A stretch of 64,000 nucleotides of DNA from assembly GCA_965223355.1 (NCBI GenBank), contig CBDCWE010000003.1, forward strand, positions 1,116,001 to 1,180,000, given 5' to 3'. How positions within the stretch are numbered: the first letter of the stretch is position 1; each line of letters opens with the position of its first letter. Shown here piece after piece: positions 9,301 through 17,649 of the stretch. This DNA comes from Tectiglobus sp965223355. Lineage in GTDB: Bacteria > Pseudomonadota > Alphaproteobacteria > Rhizobiales > Hyphomicrobiaceae. The translations under genes and the position numbers were made by a program. The notes below the pieces were generated by a model, which saw only the letters and a program-made list of their open reading frames with translations, did no database searches and was not told the DNA's origin.

Positions 9301-9714
9301 ATGGCTGAAAGCGAACATATCGTTGCACCTGAAGGACCCTCGCTAGCTGTGGTCGACGGCGATGCCGCGGTCAGAGACTCGTTTTTCGCCCTGCTCGGCG
9401 GAGCGGGTTTCGTAGTGCACACCTACGCGAGCGGGCTGTCATTCCTCAAGGCATTGCCAACAATCCCGACCAACTGCGCATTGGTTGGCACCCACCTGGT
9501 CGATCTTGGCGTCGAAGGCATGGTTTCAGGCATCAAAGAAGCCGGCGGCAACGTACCGACCATTGTCGTAGCAAACCACCCGCGGGAGATCTTGGGGCTG
9601 TCCGATCTGACGGATTTTGTGGTCGGGCAGCTGTTCAAGCCGGTTGAAGAATCGGCGCTGTTTGCGGCAATCGACGACGCGCTGCACTGCGGCGGTTCAT
9701 TCGATGGGAGATAA
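9301..9714 (+). CDS. Receiver-domain protein lacking the phosphoacceptor Asp
   Basis: About 137 residues forming a stand-alone receiver-like fold similar to FixJ N-termini (PSLAVVDGDAAVRDSFFALL). Where FixJ proteins have LD in CxxLDxRLP this protein has VG (CALVGTHLVDLG), so the phosphorylated Asp is missing. One acidic pocket residue is Gly. The Lys motif remains (LFKPVEE). The Thr of TGHGD is replaced (VVANHPRE). There is no DNA-binding domain. ATG at 9301 is preferred over GTG at 9289. It may be a phosphorylation-independent partner of the FixL/FixJ pair, or a decaying paralogue. Confidence 0.7.
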   Translation: MAESEHIVAPEGPSLAVVDGDAAVRDSFFALLGGAGFVVHTYASGLSFLKALPTIPTNCALVGTHLVDLGVEGMVSGIKEAGGNVPTIVVANHPREILGLSDLTDFVVGQLFKPVEESALFAAIDDALHCGGSFDGR

Positions 9715-9852
9715 ATGAAAGTGCACAGCCGTCGGGTTCGCGATGTACGGGAAAACACGTAGGTAACTCTCCCAACTGGCGCGTCTTAAAAGATTGGCCT
9801 TGATTGTAGCTGTGGCGCATTGATCTGTCGCAAGATGGAGAAAGGAAGACTA

Positions 9853-10590
9853 ATGTTATTGCTCCAGGAGACGTCCATTTCACAGTCGACCGAAGGCTTC
9901 GATCCACACCCGGGCGCCGACCAGTGCGGTCACCAGGATTGCCACAAAGGCCGATGCAGCGCAAACGTCTGTCCGGTCCTTGAGAGTTTCGGCAAGCAGC
10001 GCCAGTACGATCGCGGAGACGTGATCTTCTGGGACGGCGATGATGCTGATTTCGTTTATCTTATCGAGCAGGGCGTGGTCCGTGGCACGAAACTGTTGGG
10101 TGACGGGCGACGCCAGGTTGCGCGCTTTGTCTTTGCCGGCGAGATCCTCGAATACTGCCGCCGACCTCAATTTCCGTTCACGGCCGAAGCAATCACGCCG
10201 GTCCGCCTTGTCGCGTTCCCGCGCCACCGGCTTGAACGGCAAATGTCGGTGACGCCATGTCTGCGAAATTTGATCATGCAAATCATCATCGCCGAGCTTG
10301 ACAGCACGCGCGAGCAGCTATTGGCGCTGGGCCGGCTGTCAGCGACGGAACGTGTCGCCTACTTCCTTCGTCATATCGCCGAACACATCGGTACTGACGA
10401 AGATGGTGCGTTTGACCTGCCGATGAGCCGCCAGGACATTGCTGACTACCTGGGGCTGACGATCGAGACCGTGAGCCGGATTATCAGCAAGCTCAAGCGC
10501 AGTGGCAAGATCCGCTTGCAGCATTGCGGGCGCGTCGTGATCGCCGACCTCGAAGACTTTTCGCTCGATTTGCTGGCGGATGTCGCTTAG
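9853..10590 (+). CDS. Crp/Fnr-family (FNR/FixK-type) transcription regulator
   Basis: 245 residues: N-terminal Cys cluster, cyclic-nucleotide-binding-like beta barrel (about 50-135), dimer helix and a winged HTH. The recognition helix LTIETVSRIISKLK has the Glu-x-x-Ser-Arg pattern that reads TTGAT-N4-ATCAA half-sites. The start at 9853 has a strong upstream RBS (GAGAAAGGAAG). Cys25, Cys30, Cys35 and Cys40 are evenly spaced (C-x4-C-x4-C-x4-C), and Cys102 follows the GEILEYC segment. This may ligate an Fe-S cluster but is not the textbook FNR spacing. The location next to fixLJ suggests an oxygen-response role. Confidence 0.87.
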   Translation: MLLLQETSISQSTEGFDPHPGADQCGHQDCHKGRCSANVCPVLESFGKQRQYDRGDVIFWDGDDADFVYLIEQGVVRGTKLLGDGRRQVARFVFAGEILEYCRRPQFPFTAEAITPVRLVAFPRHRLERQMSVTPCLRNLIMQIIIAELDSTREQLLALGRLSATERVAYFLRHIAEHIGTDEDGAFDLPMSRQDIADYLGLTIETVSRIISKLKRSGKIRLQHCGRVVIADLEDFSLDLLADVA

Positions 10591-10663
10591 GGTAGACGGT
10601 ATTTTCAATCAATTGATCTGCACTTGACGGCTTGCCAGACTGCAAGCAATTGACGGGGACAGT

Positions 10664-11890
10664 ATGTCTGTTTCGGGCACTACGGAACTCCGTCGCTCCC
10701 TCAATTTGCCACTGCTCGTCCTCTACGGTTTGGGCGTAACAATTGGCGCGGGGATTTACGTCCTGGTCGGAGCGACAGCTGGGATCGCCGGCGTCTATGC
10801 GCCATTATCTTTCATCGTTGCAGCGCTCGTGATGCTGCCATCGGCGCTCTCGTTTGCGGAGTTGGTCGGACGTTTGCCCACTAGCGCCGGTGAGGCTGCC
10901 TACGTGCGCGCCGGTTTCAAGTCGCAGACGCTGTCGGTCGTTGTCGGGCTGATGGTGGTGACCGTGGGAACGGTATCGGCGGCGGCGATCTGCATTGGCA
11001 GTGTCGGCTACATTCGCCAGTTCCTTGACCTGCCAGGTTCCGTCCTGATCCCCATTGTCGTGCTGGCGATGACGTTGGTTGCCGCGTGGGGCGTGCGTGA
11101 ATCGGTTTCGTTTGCCGCCGTGATGACGATCATCGAGGTGGTTGGGCTGGTCCTCGTGATCGTTGGCGGCCTCATCGGTGCCGGTGGCAGCGTATCGGCG
11201 GTGCCAGTCGATACATCGCAACCGACGGCATCCCTGACCAGTATCGGCTTTGCGATTATGAGCGGCGGGGTGCTCGCCTTCTTTGCGTTCATCGGGTTCG
11301 AAGACCTGGTGAACATGGCGGAAGAAACGCGCGCTCCCGCCACAACGCTTCCTCGGGCAATATTTCTGACGCTTGCCGTTTCGACCCTGCTTTACGTTCT
11401 GGTTGCCAGCGTTGCGATCCTGAACGTTGCGGCTGGCGAACTGGCGGCGACAGATGCACCGCTGAGCCTCGTATTTGAGAGAACCACAGGTGCTTCGCCG
11501 GCGGCGATTAGCGCAATTGCTATTGTCGCCACGCTCAACGGCGTCATCGTGCAGATCATCATGGCATCGCGCGTGCTCTACGGTCTTGCCCGTCAGGGCA
11601 GCCTGCCGACGGTGCTCGGCCAGGTCAGTGCGGTGACGCGGACGCCGCTGGTTGCAACGGCGCTGATCGGCACGCTGGTGTTGGTTCTGGCAACGTTCGT
11701 TCCGATGCGTGGGCTAGCGGCGGCGACATCGCAGATCACGCTGTCGATCTTTGCCCTGGTCAATCTTGCGCTTTGGCAAATCAAGCGCCGCGGCGATGCT
11801 GCACCACACGACACCTTCAAGGTTTCAGGATGGGTTCCAATTGTGGGGTTCTTCTGTTGCATTGGTTTTCTGGTGGTGGGCTTCTTGTAG
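10664..11890 (+). CDS. APC-family amino acid permease
   Basis: 408 residues with about 12 hydrophobic segments. The first segment reads LGVTIGAGIYVLVGA, the signature TM1 Gly-rich unwound helix of the APC superfamily. The sixth reads FFAFIGFEDLVNMAEE, matching the consensus GFEDxxNxAEE of the cationic-amino-acid-type branch. It should import or exchange an amino acid or amine across the inner membrane. A GGGGAC ribosome site precedes the ATG. It lies 73 bp after the FNR-type gene; co-regulation is possible but not shown. Confidence 0.88.
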   Translation: MSVSGTTELRRSLNLPLLVLYGLGVTIGAGIYVLVGATAGIAGVYAPLSFIVAALVMLPSALSFAELVGRLPTSAGEAAYVRAGFKSQTLSVVVGLMVVTVGTVSAAAICIGSVGYIRQFLDLPGSVLIPIVVLAMTLVAAWGVRESVSFAAVMTIIEVVGLVLVIVGGLIGAGGSVSAVPVDTSQPTASLTSIGFAIMSGGVLAFFAFIGFEDLVNMAEETRAPATTLPRAIFLTLAVSTLLYVLVASVAILNVAAGELAATDAPLSLVFERTTGASPAAISAIAIVATLNGVIVQIIMASRVLYGLARQGSLPTVLGQVSAVTRTPLVATALIGTLVLVLATFVPMRGLAAATSQITLSIFALVNLALWQIKRRGDAAPHDTFKVSGWVPIVGFFCCIGFLVVGFL

Positions 11891-12060
11891 GTTGCTCGAT
11901 CTGTGAATTCTCGACCGGCGAGGATCGGTCGCTTGGCGCAGCGGCTGAAAACCGAAGCGGCCGCAAACCCTGCAAATCACACGGCAAGTTTCACGATCAC
12001 TTCGGTCTTGAAGCTCAAGGAAAATGAGTAAAATTGCCCTACCCGGCCGCGGGCAGGATA

Positions 12061-12138
12061 GAGCAACCTGCCTTTATTCGGAATCGGAACGATCCTGAAT
12101 AAAGGCAGAAAGTTGCTCGCCTCTAAAGCACGATGATC
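12061..12138 (-). repeat. MITE M1, short form
   Basis: 78 bp with TA at both ends. The B hairpin is complete, but the interior of arm A is deleted, leaving CTCTAAAGCACGATGATC. The same deletion junction occurs in the 57490-57564 copy, so a short subfamily exists. The region 11891-12206 holds no gene otherwise. Confidence 0.8.
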
Positions 12139-12206
12139 TAGCCCGCAAACGAATCACTGCCGAGGACGGGCGTATGCCGTGCGACATGCTCCGAACTCGG
12201 GCGAAG

Positions 12207-12923
12207 TCATCGATCGATCGCCTTGAGGGCCTCGACATAGTCCTGGATGGCGTGCGCTGTTGGGGTCAGCAGCTGCCGGTAAAACAGCACCGCCATGGCG
12301 ATCAATGTGGCTGCGATACACAGATACGGCGATATGAACATGCACAGCGTCGCCATCGTGTAATAGTAGCCGCGGATGCCGAAATTGAGCGTGTGGATAG
12401 CCTCGGACAGGACCGTGGTCACAGCGACCACCATGGTATCGAGCGTCGGGCAATCATCGCTGATGTCCGGCAGGGCACCGAGCAATGCCGTCGCATAGAT
12501 CAGCTTGCGCAGCGCATAGGTGTAAGACAGAAAGCACAAGGTCAAAACGAACGCCAGCAAACCGGTGTTGAATGCAAACAGTTCAAGGCTGGTGGGCGTC
12601 ACGAACTGCAGAGTGGAGAACGTTGCGTGGATGGCCTTGAGATTGGTGAAGATCGACAGCACGCCGGCCAGGACGATTAGCGTCGCCGATCCGAAGAACG
12701 CGATTGAGTTCATCATGTTGCCGAGCAGCACAGCGTCAAATGGTTTGGCCGTGCGCCGTGTTGCAGCCGACATCCAGTAACGGCGCACGACGGCGAGCTG
12801 CGAATTGAGCGAGCCGCGCCCGAACGTGGTCAGCAACCCGCCATACAAAAACCAGCAGGCAAACAGCAGCACGATCGCAACTCCATGCGCCAATCCAAAA
12901 TCTTCCGGAAGACTAAAGCCCAC
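12207..12923 (-). CDS. DUF599 family membrane protein
   Basis: About 238 residues with four or five hydrophobic segments. The DUF599 features are recognisable: an N-terminal TM followed by a basic loop with RRYWM, then FLSYTYALRKLIYATALLGALPD, and FGIRGYYYTMATLCMFISPYL near the C-terminus. GTG at 12923 is preferred because GGCGGGGA lies six bases upstream; a TTG at 12929 is the alternative. Inner membrane, function unknown. It is isolated between a MITE and the divergent methyltransferase. Confidence 0.75.
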   Translation of the reverse strand: MGFSLPEDFGLAHGVAIVLLFACWFLYGGLLTTFGRGSLNSQLAVVRRYWMSAATRRTAKPFDAVLLGNMMNSIAFFGSATLIVLAGVLSIFTNLKAIHATFSTLQFVTPTSLELFAFNTGLLAFVLTLCFLSYTYALRKLIYATALLGALPDISDDCPTLDTMVVAVTTVLSEAIHTLNFGIRGYYYTMATLCMFISPYLCIAATLIAMAVLFYRQLLTPTAHAIQDYVEALKAIDR

Positions 12924-13210
12924 GCGCAATCCCCGCCTCTCGATCGATGTTTCACGGCCGTGTGTCAGCGTTGGTAGATCCGCCGAGCATTGACGTCAAT
13001 TATCTCGCGGCCGGGCTTGGGCGGTAATGGTCGTGCCGAGGGCGGCGACAACCGTCAGTCCGAACGCCAAGTGCCGGCACCTTGCCCGTGATCATAACCG
13101 GTCTTTAGGTCGCGTGTCCCAAACGCGCCTTGCCGAGGGCGATCAAGCATCGCAATGTGCTGTTTCGCGTTGAACATTCGCGCTGAACAATAGAGAGCGA
13201 GGCATCCGCC

Positions 13211-14182
13211 GTGACACCGCGCTACGCAAGGCTCTGGGAGCGCATTCGTGCGGGTCGAACGATTATCCTGGACGGCGGCATCTCCGCGGAACTGGAGCGC
13301 CGGGGCGTGGCGATGCGCGACGGTCTGTGGTCCGCGCTCGCTGCCATCGATCACTGGCAGGCGCTTGTCGATGTTCATCGCAACTACATTGACGCCGGCG
13401 CCGATGTCATCACGACAAATACCTACGCCGCCTCGCGTGTCATGCTTGAACCGAACGGCTTCGGCGCCGACGTCCCGGATATCAACCGGCGCACGATCGA
13501 GGCCGCGTTGACGGCGCGCCAACAAAGCGGCGCATCGGACGTCGCGATTGCCGGCTCGCTCTCTCACATGCTCCCGGTTTTCTCCGACGGCACCCGTCCC
13601 GGCAGCGGCAAACCGGCGACGCAGGAGGACATGCGGGCGGCCTTTTGCGAGCTGGCGGCAATTCACCAGGCCGAGGGTTGCGATCTCCTGCTGTTGGAGA
13701 TGATGTGCATACCGGATCGCATGCAGGCGATGTTCGCGGCGATCGAAGCCTCGGACCTGCCGGTCTGGTGCGGGCTCGCCGCCGAGCTTGGTGCGCACGG
13801 CAAGCTGTTCTCGGCCCGCGCCGGCGCCGAACTGCCGTTCGCTGACAGTATTGCGATGGCGGCGCGCTGCAACTTCGACGTCGTCGGTGTGATGCACACC
13901 GCACCCGCCGCTATCACGAGCGCCATTCCGCTGATTCGCAAAGCCCACGCCGGCCCGGTCATGGCCTATCCCGACGCCGGTCATTTCGCGATGCCCCATT
14001 GGCACTTCAGTGAGACCTACACTCCGGCTGCCTTCGCCGACGACTGCCGGAAATGGATTGCCGCCGGCGTCGAGATTGTTGGCGGCTGCTGCGGCCTTGG
14101 CCCGGAGCACATCGCGGCCATCGTGAAGTCGGGACTTGGGCACCGAGGGGCACAATACCGCCCCGTCAAAGTCGGCTCTTGA
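13211..14182 (+). CDS. Homocysteine S-methyltransferase family protein
   Basis: 323 residues forming the homocysteine-binding TIM barrel found in MmuM, BHMT and the first domain of MetH. Motifs: ILDGGISAELERRG at the N-terminus, TNTYAAS, a first Cys near WCGLAAE, and the zinc-binding GGCCG near the end (Gly-Gly-Cys-Cys-Gly). It should transfer a methyl group from a donor such as S-methylmethionine to homocysteine; the donor is unknown. GTG start with a weak GCGAGG site. A separate MetH B12 domain is absent. Confidence 0.85.
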   Translation: MTPRYARLWERIRAGRTIILDGGISAELERRGVAMRDGLWSALAAIDHWQALVDVHRNYIDAGADVITTNTYAASRVMLEPNGFGADVPDINRRTIEAALTARQQSGASDVAIAGSLSHMLPVFSDGTRPGSGKPATQEDMRAAFCELAAIHQAEGCDLLLLEMMCIPDRMQAMFAAIEASDLPVWCGLAAELGAHGKLFSARAGAELPFADSIAMAARCNFDVVGVMHTAPAAITSAIPLIRKAHAGPVMAYPDAGHFAMPHWHFSETYTPAAFADDCRKWIAAGVEIVGGCCGLGPEHIAAIVKSGLGHRGAQYRPVKVGS

Positions 14183-14254
14183 GACAATCGCGGCCGCGCT
14201 GTAGTGAGGTGAGCCTTTCCGAACAACCGCCGTCGCCGACCATGAGAATGCCGC

Positions 14255-15154
14255 GTGTCACGTCACCAGACCAATCTTGGCGTCTTCTATTTCCTTGCAT
14301 CCATCGGCCTGATTTCATTGGTCGATGCGATTTGCAAGTTTTACACGGACGAATTGCACGCGGTGATGCTGGTGTGGGGTTATTTTGTTGCCATCACCGT
14401 GTTCGTTGCCGGCTATTTCGGCGCTCGTCGGGAGTTGGCGCTGCTCAACTGCAATCGCCCGGTGCTGCAGATCGCCCGCTCCGGTTTCCTGGTGGCCTCG
14501 ATCGCCTGCCTGTTCGTCAGTCTGACCTATCTGCCGATCGCCGAAACCGCCGCAATCGGGTTCACCGGGCCGCTGTTCATCACCGCCTTGTCGGCGCCGG
14601 TGCTGGGTGAGCGCGTCGGCTGGCATCGGTGGCTCGCGGTCGTCATCGGCCTGGCCGGTGTGCTCGTGATCGTCCGACCGGGCGGCGCGGTCTGGCACTG
14701 GTCGGCAGGCATGGCGCTATTGGGTGCGGTTTGTTTCGCCGTCTTCCAGCTTGTCACCCGGCGGTTGGCGAACCAGGATCGCCACGAGACCACGCTGCTC
14801 TATACGAGTATCGGCGGTACCGCGTGGGCCAGCCTGATGGTGCCGTTTTTCTGGACCACGCCGACGAGTGCTCACCTGGCAATGTATCTGATCACCGGGG
14901 CCATGGGGGCGGGCGCGCATTTCCTGATGCTTCAGGCATTCGCGCGGGCGGAGGCATCTTTGCTGGCGCCGTTCAACTATTCCAAACTGATCTGGGTCAC
15001 GATCTTGGGCTATCTGGTGTTCGGTGATTTTCCGGGACCCGACACCTTGATCGGCAGCACCATTATCACCGCTGCCGGCCTCTATGTGCTCTACCGGGAA
15101 GGCCGGCAGAAGCCGGCTGCAGTTGAGGCGGACGGGACCACGACAGAGGCGTGA
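14255..15154 (+). CDS. EamA/DMT-family transporter
   Basis: 299 residues with ten hydrophobic segments arranged as two EamA repeats, each ending in the typical GE-R and VFGDFPGPDTLIG pattern. It begins GTG, although the N-terminus is not certain. Inner-membrane drug/metabolite transporter of unknown substrate. It runs on the same strand as the homocysteine methyltransferase 72 bp upstream and is separated from the convergent LysR gene by a strong hairpin. Confidence 0.83.
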   Translation: MSRHQTNLGVFYFLASIGLISLVDAICKFYTDELHAVMLVWGYFVAITVFVAGYFGARRELALLNCNRPVLQIARSGFLVASIACLFVSLTYLPIAETAAIGFTGPLFITALSAPVLGERVGWHRWLAVVIGLAGVLVIVRPGGAVWHWSAGMALLGAVCFAVFQLVTRRLANQDRHETTLLYTSIGGTAWASLMVPFFWTTPTSAHLAMYLITGAMGAGAHFLMLQAFARAEASLLAPFNYSKLIWVTILGYLVFGDFPGPDTLIGSTIITAAGLYVLYREGRQKPAAVEADGTTTEA

Positions 15155-15158
15155 GAAA

Positions 15159-15187
15159 GGCACGGGCCCGAATCGGCCGCCCGTGCC
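15159..15187. terminator. Bidirectional terminator-like hairpin between convergent genes
   Basis: GGCACGGGC and GCCCGTGCC form a perfect 9-bp GC-rich stem with an 11-nt loop. It starts five bases after the EamA stop and lies 34 bases past the LysR stop on the other strand. There is no clear T run, so strength is uncertain. Confidence 0.5.
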
Positions 15188-15220
15188 TGCAACCGACCGC
15201 GGGCCCGATCTTAATCCGCC

Positions 15221-16087
15221 TCATCCCTGGCTCGCCCGCAACGCCTCCAACAGCGCGTCGGTCAGGCGGCGTTTGGGGTTTTTCGGGCGTTCGAGCATGG
15301 CCAGCTGGCGGCTGTGCTGCGGGTTGCCGAACGGGGCACTGCGAACCGCCGGCCCGAATGCGTCGGCGCGTGGATGACGCGGGACCACCGACACGCCGAG
15401 GCCGTGCGAGACCAGCGCTTCGACCGCGACCAGCGAGTCGACCTCCATGTCGCCGCGCACGACAACACCTTCGCCCAATAACAGCTGCTCGATTTGCTGG
15501 CCGGCCCAGGTCTTGCGGCTGAACCAGACGAACGGCAACTTCGCCAGCAGGCCTTCGACGTCAGCCGCCGGCACGTCTGCTGGCGCAATGATATAGAGCG
15601 GCTCACTGACGACCGTTCTGACCGCGACCCCGTCGAGCGGGCGCAATGGCGCCGTTGAAATCGCAACGTCGAGTTCGCCGCCGCGCACCAGTGCCGCTAG
15701 TTCGCCCGAGAGAGAGGTGTGGATGCGCACCTTGAGGCGCGGATGGAGGCGGCGCATGGCCGCCAGCGCCGGCGGCATCAGATCCGTCATTGCCGAGGGC
15801 ACGACGCCGGCGTTGAGTGAGCCGATCAGGCCGGCTTCCGAGCCAAGTGCCGTGACCTCGTCCATCAGATCAAGCATCCGACGGCTGCAGTCGACCACGG
15901 CCAGGCCGCGGTCTGTGAACTGCGGCGGGCGGCGCCCGCGATCGATGAGGGCGACGCCGAGTTCCTCTTCCAGCCCCCTGACGTGCAGGCTGACCGCAGA
16001 ATGACTGAGGCCAAGCGCTTGTCCGGCGGCGGAAAAGGTGCCGTGCTCGGCAATTGCCACAAAGGTGCGAAGCTGGCGAAGGTTCAT
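15221..16087 (-). CDS. LysR-family transcription regulator
   Basis: 288 residues. The first 60 form the LysR winged HTH (MNLRQLRTFVAIAEHGTFSAAG, ALGLSHSAVSLHVRGLEEELG), followed by the two-lobe periplasmic-binding-like effector domain with the usual central AALVRGGELDVAI motif. It is divergent from the acyl-CoA dehydrogenase gene with about 137 bp between starts. This is the classic arrangement in which a LysR protein controls its neighbour and itself. Effector unknown. Confidence 0.9.
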   Translation of the reverse strand: MNLRQLRTFVAIAEHGTFSAAGQALGLSHSAVSLHVRGLEEELGVALIDRGRRPPQFTDRGLAVVDCSRRMLDLMDEVTALGSEAGLIGSLNAGVVPSAMTDLMPPALAAMRRLHPRLKVRIHTSLSGELAALVRGGELDVAISTAPLRPLDGVAVRTVVSEPLYIIAPADVPAADVEGLLAKLPFVWFSRKTWAGQQIEQLLLGEGVVVRGDMEVDSLVAVEALVSHGLGVSVVPRHPRADAFGPAVRSAPFGNPQHSRQLAMLERPKNPKRRLTDALLEALRASQG

Positions 16088-16224
16088 GGCGCTATGTTAG
16101 ATTTCCTCACACAATGTCCGACAATTTGTTGTTTTACTTCCGAATTTTCTGAACTTAAAGTGGCACAAGTCACAAATTCGTTATGTCCCGTGAACGGCAA
16201 CGAGAGCTTTGGAGAGATGCTGCA

Positions 16225-17463
16225 ATGTTCGAACTAACCGAAGACCAACAACAGCTCCGCGCCGAGGCCCGCGCCCTGGCGATCTCCACGATCGCACCGC
16301 GCGCCGCCGAGATCGATGCCAGCGAGCAGTATCCCTGGGACAATGTCGCAGCGCTCACCAAAGCCGGCTATATGGGCATGACGGTGCCGACATCGCTTGG
16401 TGGTCGCGGACGGTCATACCTCGATACCACGATTGTCATCGAGGAAATGGCGAAGGTTTGCGGGATCACCGGCCGAATTGTCGTGGAAGGCAACATGGGC
16501 GCGGTCGGCGCGGTGCTGGCCTACGGGACGCCGCAACAGCGCGAACGGGCCGCACAACAAGTGCTTTGCGGCGACAAACCGGCGATCTGCATCACCGAAC
16601 CGGAGGCCGGCAGCGCCGCTACCGAGCTGGCAACCACCGCCGTTAAAACCGACGACGGTTACGTGCTCAACGGGACCAAGCATTGGATCACAGGCGGCGG
16701 CGTGTCCCGCATGCATCTGATCTTCGCCCGGCTGATCGAGGACAATGTTGACAGGGGCATCGCCGGTTTTCTCGCCTTTCGCGGCGAAGACGAGGGCCTC
16801 GTCGTCGGGCGCCGCGAGCACGCCATGGGCCTGCGCGGCATTCCCGAAACCGAGATTCACTGCCGCGATCTCAAGCTCGGGCGCGACCGTATCATCGTAC
16901 CGCCCGACGGTGTCGAGCATGGTTTTGCCGGACTGATGAACGCCTACAATGCGCAGCGCGTCGGGGCCGGCACGGTGGCGCTCGGCATCGCCCAGGGCGC
17001 TTACGAAACCGCTCTTGGCCATGTTAAGCAGCGCCACCAGTTCGGCCGCCCGATTGCGGAGTTTCAAGGCCTGCAGTGGATGCTGGCCGACGCCAAGATC
17101 CAGCTCGACGCAGCCCGCCTCATGCTTTGGCGTGCGGCTGCGAGTGCTGAGAGAACCGCGGCGGGGTTCCCAGATCCGTTGCTTGCGGCCGAGGCGAAAG
17201 TGATGGCCTCCGAAACCGCCATCAAGGTCACCAACGATGCCCTGCAGTTGCACGGCGCCAATGGCTACGGCCGCTCACTGCCGCTCGAGCGGATGGTTCG
17301 TGACGCGCGGATGTTCACGATTGGCGGCGGCACGGCGCAAATGCTGCGCAATCTGGTTGCCGGCCGGATCCTCGACATGAAGACGCCGCAGGACCGTGGC
17401 GGCTATGCCCGTCTGGCGACCAGCGATGTCGAAGCCGCCGCACTGCGCGAGGCGGCCGAATAG
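16225..17463 (+). CDS. Acyl-CoA dehydrogenase family protein
   Basis: 412 residues: helical N domain (FELTEDQQQLRAEAR), middle beta domain with the FAD-stacking CITEPEAGSAATEL and W-I-TGG motifs, and the C-terminal helical domain with RHQFGRPIAEFQ, LHGANGYGRSLPLERMVRDARM. The loop that holds the catalytic Glu in medium-chain enzymes (YEGT) reads GGGT here, so catalysis must use another base or the enzyme is atypical. ATG at 16225 has GGAGAG eight bases upstream. Likely oxidises an acyl-CoA in beta-oxidation or side-chain catabolism; probably regulated by the divergent LysR. Confidence 0.88.
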   Translation: MFELTEDQQQLRAEARALAISTIAPRAAEIDASEQYPWDNVAALTKAGYMGMTVPTSLGGRGRSYLDTTIVIEEMAKVCGITGRIVVEGNMGAVGAVLAYGTPQQRERAAQQVLCGDKPAICITEPEAGSAATELATTAVKTDDGYVLNGTKHWITGGGVSRMHLIFARLIEDNVDRGIAGFLAFRGEDEGLVVGRREHAMGLRGIPETEIHCRDLKLGRDRIIVPPDGVEHGFAGLMNAYNAQRVGAGTVALGIAQGAYETALGHVKQRHQFGRPIAEFQGLQWMLADAKIQLDAARLMLWRAAASAERTAAGFPDPLLAAEAKVMASETAIKVTNDALQLHGANGYGRSLPLERMVRDARMFTIGGGTAQMLRNLVAGRILDMKTPQDRGGYARLATSDVEAAALREAAE

Positions 17464-17472
17464 CCGCGCACC

Positions 17473-17492
17473 AGCCGCCGCAAACGGCGGCT
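17473..17492 (+). terminator. Candidate terminator after acyl-CoA dehydrogenase
   Basis: AGCCGCCG-CAAA-CGGCGGCT is a perfect 8-bp stem with a 4-nt loop, ten bases after the stop codon. No T run follows; a MITE begins 28 bases later. Confidence 0.5.
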
Positions 17493-17519
17493 GACCAGAG
17501 CACGATCGCCGCACCCTTA

Positions 17520-17649
17520 GATCATCGTGCTTTGAGTTGGAACCGCTATTGCGGTTCCAACTCAAAGCACGATGATCGCCACTTTAGAGGCGAGCAACTT
17601 TCTGCCTTTATTCGGGATCGTTCCGATTCCGAATAAAGGCAGGTTGCTC
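17520..17649 (+). repeat. MITE M1, full-length copy
   Basis: 130 bp with TA on each side (17518-17519, 17650-17651). Arm A is a perfect 26-bp stem around CTATTG. It has G/C where most copies have A/T in the stem (ctttGagt pairing actCaaag), a compensatory pair. Arm B is the second hairpin. The right end supplies the stop codon of the minus-strand EamA gene. Confidence 0.88.

Noticed and set aside
9820..9833. FNR/FixK box (ttgat-ctgt-cgcaa) before the FNR-type gene
   Set aside because: Only the left half-site fits; the right half differs at too many positions to claim autoregulation.
13055..14155. Minus-strand 366-residue frame
   Set aside because: Antisense to the homocysteine methyltransferase; no recognisable domain.
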